Position numbers and translations under genes: made by a program
Shown here: piece by piece, positions 1 through 9,257 of the stretch
How positions within the stretch are numbered: position 1 is the stretch's first letter
How the letters are laid out: each line of letters opens with the position of its first letter
Notes under the pieces: model-generated
Told to the model about the DNA's origin: nothing
The model's input: the letters and a program-made list of their open reading frames with translations, nothing else
Database searches by the model: none
From: Cichorium intybus
Taxonomy: Eukaryota > Streptophyta > Magnoliopsida > Asterales > Asteraceae
Length of the DNA stretch: 64,000 nucleotides
Assembly (NCBI GenBank): GCA_023525715.1
Contig: CM042012.1
Location: 43,999,441 to 44,063,440, forward strand
Direction: 5' to 3'

Positions 1-916
1 TTAAGGTTATCAATTTAATTAACCAATTAAAGTTACCAAAAATAGAAAACCTCCTAAAACCCTAACCAGGAAAATCAAAAAAGAAGGGGGGAGGGGCTAG
101 GGTTTCAAAACCCTAAAACCCAAAATCGAAACCAGGCCCAAAAGATTTATAAACAATAAACCCTAATTAGGAAAACTATTACAGCCATTCAATAAGAAAA
201 CAACCAAATGCTCTGATACCACTGAAAGGTTTTCCGCAACCATGAACTAAATAACCTAAGTTCACATGCAACCTAGAAAAGATCTATGTTTTCTTACTTT
301 GAACATGTAACTAATTCCTAAAGGGCAAACAAAAATTAACTAAAAGAATAAATCAGAAAACTAACCTTTAGTTTTAATCTTGAAGCTAAGCAGCACAAGT
401 GTCCTGCCTCAAATGAGATCACACCCAGGGAGCCAGAGGAAGGTCACGAAAATTCCAGAGAGAATAATAGAATGAGCACCAAATAATGAGGTCTAGGGGT
501 CCCTATTTATAGGGAAACAAGAAACCCTAGCCGTCAGCCATTTTCCGGATTATACGTACGCGCGCCGCGGCCTATACATTGGCGCGCCGCGCGCCGCAAT
601 TCAATTATTGAATTTGTACGACTTTAATCCCTGACTTCCTGATTAATCTAATTAATGCCATAGAAATTAATCTAATTAATTCCTGATTAATTATTAATCA
701 ATCAATATAGTTTCTAATTAATATATTATCACTTTAATATATTAACAAACCATATCTTTTATTTCTATTGATTTATTAATCCCATAATAAACCAACCTTT
801 CTCTCTACCGAACTTTCTACCAAACCTCCAGCTATGAGGGCAACCCAAATGGACTTTGCTTCTATTAATTATGTAAATACAAATTATTAGTCATGGCTTA
901 GACACCTAATCCAACA
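1..916 (-). mobile_element. Ty1/copia-type LTR retrotransposon, 5' end only (runs off the window)
   Basis: Read on the minus strand, an LTR (223-916) is followed inward by a primer-binding site matching the 3' end of initiator tRNA-Met (TGGTATCAGAG, 211-221) and then by 210 bp of non-coding leader leaving the window at base 1. The LTR starts TGTTGGATTAGG and ends CCTTTCA on the minus strand, the same termini as the Copia A LTRs, so this is another member of that family lying head-to-head with it. No coding sequence of this copy is in the window. Confidence 0.85.
223..916 (-). repeat. LTR of the left Copia element (694 bp)
   Basis: It is bounded by TG and CA and followed by the tRNA-Met primer-binding site. 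A TATA box (CTATAAATAG on the minus strand, about 502-511) lies 45-95 bp downstream of a paired CGCGCCGCGG-type motif (557-597). Both ends align with the 1006-1774 LTR, but the promoter-proximal middle is different, see findings. Confidence 0.85.
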
Positions 917-1005
917 TTTAATGGCTTCGGAAATTGAATTGACCCGTTTTGATTGAATCCTCATTTTGTATTGTAATCTCTTGTAACAATGTTCTGAAAT
1001 GGGTC
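917..1005. other. Spacer between two head-to-head LTRs
   Basis: These 89 bp separate the LTR ending at 916 from the LTR starting at 1006. No ORF or repeat is seen. It is probably the surviving pre-insertion host sequence. Confidence 0.5.
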
Positions 1006-1774
1006 TGTTGGATTAGGTGTCTAAGCCATAACTTATAATTGTATTTATCTTATGAATAAAAGCAAAGTCCATTTGGGTTGCCCTCATAGGTGGAGGATAG
1101 ATGTATAGTTCAGTAGAGAGAATAATTGATTTATTAATTAACAAATCAATAGAAAATAAATATATGGTTTATTAATATATTTAAGTGTGAATATATTAAT
1201 TAGAAACTATCATAATTAATTAAGTGTTAATCTAGAATTAATTGGATTTAATTTAGTGATTAAATTAATTAATTAAAAGGTGCAGTGACTGGTTTGGCAT
1301 TTATTCAATAGTTGAATAACTGGCCAGGTAAAAACCTGGGGCAAAGTTGGCGCCACCCTGGAGGCTCCTCCAGGGTTTTGGCGAAACCCTAATTAGGGTT
1401 TGGGAAGTCTGGTCCAAGTGGCCAAAAGCCTTGTCCACTTGGAGGCTTTCTAGGGTTTCAGGTGTAACCCTAGGAGGCTATATAAGGAACCCCCTGGGTG
1501 CCCTAAATCCTACGCCTCCCTCTCTCTGTGATTACTCTGCTGGACTGATTCTTCCATCTTTTGGGTGTGACTTGCATTTGAGGCAGGATTTCTTTGCTGC
1601 TTGCTTGAAGGATCATAAGATCAAAGGTTGGTTTTCTTAATTCTTCTTTAGAACTGAATTGTATCCTTTAGGTTTTTAGTTTATTATCTTCATAGAAGAA
1701 AACATAGATCATATTAGGGTTGCATGTGAACCATAAGAATTTTTTGTGTTCATTGCTTGCATAGAAACCCTTCA
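1006..1774 (+). repeat. 5' LTR of Copia A (769 bp)
   Basis: It starts TGTTGGATTAGG, ends CCCTTCA and is followed by the tRNA-Met primer-binding site. A 97-codon open frame inside it (1347-1640) recurs in the 3' LTR and is not treated as a gene. Confidence 0.95.
1356..1486 (+). promoter_or_regulatory. Copia A LTR promoter with four dyad elements and TATA box
   Basis: TATATAAG lies at 1479-1486. Four inverted repeats stand directly upstream: 1356-1375 (CCCTGGAG/CTCCAGGG), 1384-1401 (AAACCCTAATTAGGGTTT, a perfect palindrome made of two telobox half-sites), 1414-1442 (CCAAGTGG/CCACTTGG) and 1450-1473 (CTAGGGTT/AACCCTAG). The same series is in the 3' LTR. Transcription-factor binding is inferred from symmetry only. 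Confidence 0.6.
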
Positions 1775-1775
1775 G

Positions 1776-1787
1776 TGGTATCAGAGC
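1776..1787 (+). other. Primer-binding site (initiator tRNA-Met)
   Basis: TGGTATCAGAGC, one base after the LTR end, is the standard plant Copia minus-strand primer site. Confidence 0.9.
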
Positions 1788-3052
1788 CAGGTTGTTTTCT
1801 TGTGAATTGATATAAACTGCATGAGATTGATTCTTGGCTTGAGGTATTTTGCGAAAATACCTCCTTGGGAGGCATGAAAGTCGACGGCTTGGCTAGGGTT
1901 TCCTAACCCTAGCCACCATGCCCTAATGGTCCCCCTTGATTGCTTGATTTGCTTGCCATAATTGTATGTTGTTATTTTTGGTAATAAGATTAATTAAATA
2001 ACTTGAACCTACTTGCTTGGCTTGTAATTTTCGAGAATCACAATGACCATTATAGAAAATTAATTTGATTAATTTGGTAATATGTAACCTAGATTTAATT
2101 AGTTTAATTAATTGATTAATTAAAAGACCAATTAAATCAGTTTAAAGAATTAATTAAAATTTTCAAAAAATTAGTATAAATTTGCGAAAATTTAGATGAA
2201 ATTAATTCTAAAATATTTTAATAAGATTAAAATATATCTTATATGTATTTATGATTAAAAGTTAATTTAATATATATAAGAAAATTGGTTAGTCTACCGT
2301 TAGTAGGCCTCATTCACAACACTGTCCTCTAAAGAGGGTATAAGGCGACTGACTATAAAATGTTAGTCTAATGGGTATCTACTCTTACCCACCGCTTTCC
2401 TGGTCAGTCGAGTGTCGTTAGCCGAACGGGTATGATAGAACCGCTAAGCCTCTTAAAAGTATAATGCTATAATTGAAAGTACTAGAACCTTAAAACAAAT
2501 CCCAATCTAGTTACTTTAGGTTAAAAATGTGAATTGGTGCTAATCCATGAAATTGCACATTGCACTTTGTGGAACGTTGGTGGAGCGTGTGTGGTTTACC
2601 GGCACGCCAACTGGGGTTCGCAAAGAGTCGCAATGGGTTTCTTGATTTTGTCATTATTAACGGAGCGTGTGTGGATAACCGGCACGTTAATTAGAGATTA
2701 CAATTGACTTCAAGAGTACCAAGCAATTTGCATGGTTATTCACACCCGGTTTGTGATCCTCGGTATCCCAGTCACAAACAGCGGGGCATTCCCGAGATTA
2801 AAACATGCTATCGAACAGTTCGGTAAATCTCAATGAAACTAGGAATTCCATTATAATATGATTATGTTTCCGCGGTGGAATTGGCTGAATCGTCATTCGC
2901 CTACCTTATAAAATTTACAATATTGATTACGACATCCCTTTTCGGTATTGTAGATTGTTATTGTAGGATCCTAGCCTTATATTTATTCTTGGGTGAATAT
3001 AAGGATTATTATTATTATTATATCTAATTAAAACTACCTTCTTCTTGTTCAG
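1788..3052 (+). other. Copia A leader, non-coding
   Basis: These 1.27 kb between PBS and gag have no convincing ORF. They contain an imperfect repeat of GGAGCGTGTGTGG followed by ACCGGCACG (about 2582-2610 and 2660-2690). The part just before gag has a run of ATT triplets (3009-3020). It is probably the packaging and leader RNA. Confidence 0.6.
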
Positions 3053-3937
3053 ATGTCTTCTGACCAATCCGTTCCCCACTCAAATCCCGGTAATGTCACC
3101 TCGATTCTGTCATTATGCTCAAAGGTGACGTTGGACGGCACTAACTATAATGAATGGATCCGCAACATCAAAATGGCTCTAAGGTTTGAACACAAAGAGT
3201 ATGTTCTGGAAACCGAGCTTATTGATGTGGACACTAAAACCTCTACTCCCGAGGAAATCGCTGCGTACACTAAACACTCTGATGATGCAACCAAAGTGGC
3301 TTGCATCATGATCGCTACTATGAACCCTGAACTGCAGCGTATCTATGGGGACTATTGGCCTTACGTGATGCACAAAGAGCTCGCGGAAAGGTTCCGCAAG
3401 CAAGAGTGCATCGAAAGGCGTGAGGTTGTAAAAGCTTTCACTAACAACAAGCCCAAGGAGGGCGAGTCCATCTGTGCACATGTGCAGAGGATGCATGGTT
3501 ATGTGGAAAGGCTTAGGAAGCTGGAAATGCCTGTCCATGAGGATTTAGCAGTTGACATAGTGCTAAACTCCTTGCCCAGTTCTTATGACCAGTTCACACT
3601 GGCGTATCATTTGAACAACAACCAGGCAAACCTAGCTGAGTTACACCGCATGCTTCGTACGGCTGAGGACGGGATGAAGGGAAAGGTTATGCTCCCTATC
3701 AACCCGCCTGTCTTGGCTATTGGCTCTGGAAAAGGAAAGAAACGGAAAGGCCCCCTAAGCAAAACTGGGGGGAAAAGACTCATGTCTGGTCATCTAGCAG
3801 TGCCCCGAAAGGCAAGTCTTCCGGTATTCCACATGTTCAGAACCCCAAAGAGGTCGACTGCTTTTACTGCAAGCAAAAGGGTCATTGGAAGAGGAGCTGC
3901 CCAACGTATCTGCAGGATATCAAGGACGGTAAAGTGA
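3053..3937 (+). pseudogene. gag: Copia A gag, frameshifted before the zinc knuckle
   Basis: The N-terminal region is a Copia Gag of the UBN2/DUF4219 type: 'LDGTNYNEWIRNIKMAL' near residues 26-42, then a helical stretch including 'VQRMHGYVERLRKLEMP'. Gag would form the virus-like particle. The frame is correct to about base 3751. A run of five C (3752-3756) then throws translation into a wrong frame, so the last roughly 60 residues are nonsense. The CX2CX4HX4C zinc knuckle (CFYCKQKGHWKRSC, about 3850-3891) lies in the other frame, the frame of pol. The ATG at 3053 is the first in frame after the leader. Ancestrally gag and pol were probably one ORF. Confidence 0.85.
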
Positions 3938-6718
3938 AACCGTCACAAGCAGGTACATACTCTATATCTGATAACTCATCTTTTTCCCGTTCTTGGGTCC
4001 TTGATACAGGATGTGATTTTCATATCTGTTCTGATTTGCAGGGCCTAGAGGAAAGTAGGGAGCTGGAGCATGGCAGACTGAACCTGGTCATGGACAATAG
4101 GCGAACGTCACCTGTTACCAAGATCGGTGTTTATGAACTGATGCTGAGTAGTGGAGTTAGATTAGATTTACATAATTGTTGCTATGCGTCTGATATGGCA
4201 AAGAACATAATTTTGTTTCATGCATTGTTTAAACAAGGTTTTTATTATGAGTTTAATAAATTGAATGGTTCAATTTCTGTTTTCAAAAATAATGTTTTTA
4301 TATTTAATGTTATGCCTTGTGATGGAGTGTATGAATCTATTATGTGTGTTGATAATTATGGTAAAAATGTTTTAGCTATTGATGCTTCAAGCGGTGTAGA
4401 AAAGGCATGTCTGTGGCATTGTCGCCTTGGCCATATAAACAAGAAACGCATCGCCCAACTCCAAAAGGATGGAGTGTTGGAATCATTCGACCTCGGGTCG
4501 GATGATGTATGCGAATCTTGCTTACTTGGCAAGATGACAAAATCACCATTCAAAGGTTCCTTTGAAAGAGGTGAAGGTCTGTTGGATATCATACACACAG
4601 ATGTGTTTGGTCCCTTCAGAACAACCACTAAAGATGGCACGCGGTTCTATGTGACCTTTACCGACGATTTTAGTAGATATGGGTATATCTACTTAATCAA
4701 GAATAAGTTGGACACCTTTGAAAAGTTAAAAGAGTTTAAAAATGAAGCAGAAAATCAATTGGACAGAAAGATAAAGATGCTTAGATCCGACAGAGGCGGT
4801 GAGTATCTTAGTATCGAGTTTCTCAATTACCTCAAGGAATGTGGAATTGTTTCACAGTTGTCTCCTCCAAGAACACCTCAACTGAATGGTGTTGCTGAGA
4901 GGCGAAACCGAACCTTGTTGGACATGGTTCGTTCCATGATGAGTCGAGCCTCACTTCCAATCCATTTCTGGGGGTATGCCTTAGAGACTGCCGCCCATAT
5001 CCTAAATCTTGTCCCAACCAAGAAGGTTGCAAAAACACCGCACGAGATGTGGACGGGGAAAGTTCCCTCGTTAGCACACATCAAAGTCTGGGGCTGTGAA
5101 GATTTCGTGAGACGAGAGACTTCAGATAAGCTCGCAGAAAGAAGTGAGAGGTGTTTCTTCATCGGATACCCGAAACAGTCTTTTGGATACTTGTTCTACA
5201 GACCGAGCGAGGACGTGGTCTTTGTAGCAAGACGGGGGTTCTTTCAAGAGAGAGAACTCATATCCAAAGAGGACAGTGGGAGTACGATCGATCTCGAAGA
5301 AATTCAGGAGACGCCCGATGAAACAACCTTGGAAGAAACTAGCAACCAACATGAGGAAGAAGTTCCTGTTGGACCCACCGACATTTCGTTGCCCCTTAGG
5401 TGTTCAGGTAGAGTTAGCATGCCGCCCGAGTTCTATGGTTTTCATATTACTTCGGACGGTGACACGTTAGTCAGTGATCGTACATTGACTAATTTGGATG
5501 AGCCAGCTAACTACCGTGAAGTAGTGGCAAGCCCCGAGTCTGCAAAATGGAAAGAGGCAATGGATAGCGAGATAAAGTCCATGTATGACAATCAAGTTTG
5601 GAACTTGGTTGACAATGTACCGGGTCGAAAGACAGTCGGATGCAAGTGGATCTTCAAAAAGAAGACCGACATAGATGGAAAAGTGCCTACTTATAAAGCT
5701 CGGCTGGTTGCGAAGGGATTCACTCAAACCCCGGGGGTTGACTATGATGAAACCTTCTCACCAGTAGCCAAGATTAAGTCAATCAGGATAATGCTTGCCA
5801 TAGCTGCGTTTCATGATTATGAAATCTGGGAGATGGATGTCAAAACCGCTTTCCTTAACGGTAAACTGACTGAGGATGTTTACATGAGTCAGCCAGAAGG
5901 TTTTGTAGACACAAAGCACCCTGATAAAGTATGTAAGCTTGAAAGATCAATCTACGGGTTGAAGCAAGCATCTCGCAGCTGGAATCTTTGCTTCCATGAG
6001 AAAGTCAAAGAGTTTGGCTTCTCTAGGAGTGAAGATGAGTCCTGTGTATATGTCAAGGCTAGTGGGAGTATAGTCACATTCCTGGTGCTGTATGTTGATG
6101 ACATACTGCTCATGGGAAACGATATTTCGACCTTGCAAAATGTTAAGGCTTGGCTCGGGAAGTGTTTCGCCATGAAAGACCTAGGGGAAGCTGGTTATAT
6201 TCTCAGGATAAGAATACTTAGAGATAGAAAGAGAAAATTGATAGGTCTAAGCCAGTGTACATATTTGGAAAAGGTGTTGAAGAGATTTAACATGGAAAAT
6301 TCCAAAAAGGGAGAGTTATCAATCCAAAGTAATACTAAATTGAGTAAGACTCAAAGTCCGAGTACCGATGAGGAAATAGCTAAAATGAGTCGGGTGCCTT
6401 ATGCTTCGGCAGTAGGGTCGATCATGTATGCTATGACATGTACTCGTCCCGACGTATCCTATGCACTGAGCATGGTTAGTCGGTTCCAGGGTAATCCTGG
6501 AAAAGCACATTGGATTGCAGTCAAGTACATACTCAAGTATCTGCGAAGTACAAAGAATATGGTATTGGTCCTTGGGGACAGTGGACGGTCCCAGTTGGGC
6601 AGGGTATTTCTTTTGAACGGTGGAGCGGTCACTTGGAAAAGTTCCAAGCAGGAAACGGTGGCTGATTCAACATGAGAATCAGAGTATATTGCAGCAAGTG
6701 AAGCGTCTAAGGAAGCGG
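3934..6718 (+). pseudogene. pol: Copia A pol: protease, integrase, RT, partial RNase H
   Basis: Open from 3934 to a TGA at 6673-6675 (913 residues). The frame continues past the stop to the nested insertion at 6718. Domains in order are aspartic protease (VLDTG, D24), GAG-pre-integrase (WHCRLGH, about 160), integrase with the DD35E residues (HTDVFGPF about 219, RSDRGGEY about 284, NGVAERRN about 318), RT (KWIFKKK to YVDDILL, about 570-725) and the start of RNase H. Just before VFLLNGGAV the region that should hold the first RNase H aspartate (TDASF-like) is missing, apparently through a deletion near 6580-6600. The TGA then interrupts ADST/ESEY. The rest of RNase H lies beyond the nested Athila element, at 18233-18545. 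Clade is not assigned. Confidence 0.93.
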
Positions 6719-7818
6719 TGACAACGCCTAGTGATATCAAGTATTTTAGGCGTTGTTGAGCCCTGTTCTTGGTAAAATTATATCAAATATGCATGGGTAT
6801 TCTCACTTTTCGTGCCAGGACTTGTCTGGAGAAAAAGAACAAAAACAGGGACTAAAAGTGTACAAAAGGAAAAAGTATGGAAAGAATGAAAAATCAAGAG
6901 AAGACGTACGCGCGCCGCGGATTTATCTTCTGCGCGACGCGGGCGTAAGGCGGTGGAACACATTTGAATGACGAAAAAACGGGGAACGGATAAGTACGCG
7001 CGTCGCGGATTTCACTTATGCGCGGCGCGGTCACGGGAAATTTGCAACTATAAATAGAGGCATTTCCAGCCGAAAACCGGAGCAAAGACCGGGGGTAAAC
7101 ATCGACCTAGAAGCTCTTTGACTCGAGGATTCCATTTCAGAAGCCATCATTTGGTATTTTCATGTTTTAGATTTTATTTCATTTTAGTTAAACATTTGTA
7201 AGCTTTGAGTTGAATCTTTGGGTGTGACAACCATTGATCTTCAGCTTAGGGTTCTGTTTTTAGTAGTGTTTGGTTACTGATTTAATGTTTGGATATTGGT
7301 TTTGGTGAATGAAATCATTCGGTTAATGTTAACATTGGTTTTTCGGTATTTTGGATGTTAGATTGTGTTTTGATTGTTTGTTTGTGTTTGGATTTTGTTT
7401 GTGACTTAGTTGGGACTGTTTCCCTTTGCTGAAAACAGTAGCTAACTTGGTTAGGTTAGGCATTAAACGTTGGCTATTAACTGTCTCATAGAACTCTAGT
7501 TATTAGCTAGTTTATGCTATGCTTGGTTTTGCTAGTTTGAATGCCTTCAATTGCTTCTGATTTAGAGATGTACTTCTGAGTTCAGAAAGTAACTAGGTCA
7601 TTTGGACATAGCTAAGCTTGGCTTGGGTGTTTGAATATTGTTTCAAGATAGAAAGATAGAAATTAGTTCCTCCGACTATAGCTGTGACACTATTCGTTGG
7701 TAATCTCTCATCTAGGCTAACCACGTAGCTCCTGTGGATCGACCCTGACTCCACTATACTAGTGAATGTTAGGTTATTTCTTATTTTTGACCGCATGACG
7801 ACCTCTGCGTGCACGTCA
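6719..7818 (+). repeat. 5' LTR of the Athila-like element (1100 bp)
   Basis: It begins TGACAACGCCTAG and ends GTGCACGTCA. The TGACAACGCCT start and the nearby AGGCGTTGTTGAG form an inverted repeat at the LTR tip. Confidence 0.95.
6909..7057 (+). promoter_or_regulatory. LTR promoter: two paired CGCG motifs and a TATA box
   Basis: TATAAATAG lies at 7049-7057. Upstream are two pairs of GC cores: CGCGCCGCGG plus GCGCGACGCGGG (6909-6943), and CGCGTCGCGG plus CGCGGCGCGG (6996-7030). The cores of a pair start 20-22 bp apart. The 3' LTR carries the same arrangement (17323-17357, 17410-17444, TATA 17463-17470). Confidence 0.6.
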
Positions 7819-7823
7819 AATTT

Positions 7824-7840
7824 TGGCGCCGTTGCCGGGG
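7824..7840 (+). other. Primer-binding site (tRNA-Asp type)
   Basis: TGGCGCCGTTGCCGGGG begins five bases after the LTR end. This site is typical of Athila-type elements. Confidence 0.85.
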
Positions 7841-7988
7841 AGCTGTGAGCTTAGAATAGGTGAGTAGTAGGAACTTGTTTCTTGCTTTTTGAAATTTCAT
7901 TTTTTGAGTAGTTTTCATTTTGGTTTTGATTATTGTGGGCGTGTTGCACTAGTGCATACGTACCCGCAGGGGAGAGCAATCATCCCCA

Positions 7989-9257
7989 TTGCAGTTTGAT
8001 TCTGAGATTGAACGTACTGCGCGCAAACTCCGTGCCCGTAGGCGTTTGAACATCATGAATTATAGTCAAGTCAGCAGTAGTCCGGTCAGTGTTGCCCAGG
8101 ATCCATCAGGTGAGGCAACTGGGAGGTTTTCTATCCCTCCGCTTTCGGAATTTCAGTTTGGAAGCACGAGTGCTTCTGGTGGTGCAGTTTCAGCCCCTGC
8201 ACCCATACCATCATGCACTCCGCCTTCTATCCCATCATTTACACCCACTTCACAACCTCAATCCACCAATCCCTTTACATCTGCTATGACTTGGGGAGAG
8301 CCGACCCGAGATGGCACCCCAACTCCTAAACAGCATACACCAACATCACAACCACAACCAGCCCTCTTTAAACCTCAACCTACATACCAACCAACACAAC
8401 CTATACACTTTCAACCACCGCCTCAACCGCAATATCATTACCCAGAGACGGAGGAAGTGTATGATGAGGAAGATGAAGGATGGATGCCACCGACATCCCA
8501 ACCACAATGGAACCGAGGTCGGGGACCTCCCAGGCGAGCACCACCATACCAACCACCAGGTCAGCGGGACTACAATGATCATCTTTACGGTAACCCCGCC
8601 CAACCTTTACATTTTGCACAACCGAGACGGCAATCGGTTGCATCACATTTCCAACCGCGGGAATATGATGATTCGTCGCCGATCTATATTCCTGATAACA
8701 TAGATTCGCAAGTAGAGATTAGACCTCAGTTATTAGGAATATTACCAGAATTCAGAGGATATAAGCAGGATGATCCCTATAACCATTTATATGAATTCTT
8801 AGCGATCGCTAATGCTAATAATCCCAGAAACACAAATAGAAATATTTTTAGGCTTAGACTGTTTCCGTTCACCCTTAAGGACAAAGCCAAGTATTGGTTC
8901 ACATCGTTGCCATCAAATAGTATTACTAGTTGGGAACAACTCAAAGCGAAGTTTTTGCAAGAATTCTATCCAGCCAGTAAAACCACGGAGATTAGACGAG
9001 CGATACAAGATTTTCAGCAAAATCCTGGAGAGGCTTTTCATGAAGCATTTGACAGACTAAAAGAGCTGTTGAGATCCTGTCCACATCATGAAGTTCCTAA
9101 GTGGCAGCTGGTCAAATTGTTCTTCGAAGGAGTTAATGAAACACACCAGGTCATGATAAATGCCTCATCAAGTGGGACATTTATGTGGCAAGAGCCAGAT
9201 GATGCCTGGAGATTTTTGGAGCAGCTGAGTTTAGGATCAAAGTCAGTGGGTCAATGA
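7989..9257 (+). CDS. gag: Athila-like Gag
   Basis: An open frame of about 420 residues. The first in-frame ATG is at 8055. The preceding in-frame residues (FDSEIERTARKLR) resemble a conserved Athila N-terminus, so either a non-AUG start or an upstream lesion is possible. A long proline/glutamine-rich segment occupies about residues 60-210. It is followed by the Retrotrans_gag capsid domain (PEFRGYKQDDPYNHLYEF ... LFPFTLKDKAKYWF ... FLQEFYP, about 250-350). The protein would form the capsid. The stop TGA (9255-9257) overlaps the ATG of the next ORF as ATGA, so the zinc knuckle is in the downstream frame. This could be stop-restart coupling or, more likely, a one-base deletion in an ancestral gag-pol frame. 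Confidence 0.85.
   Translation: MQFDSEIERTARKLRARRRLNIMNYSQVSSSPVSVAQDPSGEATGRFSIPPLSEFQFGSTSASGGAVSAPAPIPSCTPPSIPSFTPTSQPQSTNPFTSAMTWGEPTRDGTPTPKQHTPTSQPQPALFKPQPTYQPTQPIHFQPPPQPQYHYPETEEVYDEEDEGWMPPTSQPQWNRGRGPPRRAPPYQPPGQRDYNDHLYGNPAQPLHFAQPRRQSVASHFQPREYDDSSPIYIPDNIDSQVEIRPQLLGILPEFRGYKQDDPYNHLYEFLAIANANNPRNTNRNIFRLRLFPFTLKDKAKYWFTSLPSNSITSWEQLKAKFLQEFYPASKTTEIRRAIQDFQQNPGEAFHEAFDRLKELLRSCPHHEVPKWQLVKLFFEGVNETHQVMINASSSGTFMWQEPDDAWRFLEQLSLGSKSVGQ

Noticed and set aside
1347..1640. 97-codon ORF repeated at 19697-19990
   Set aside because: It lies wholly within the Copia A LTRs and crosses the TATA box and palindromes. The duplication is explained by the LTR pair.
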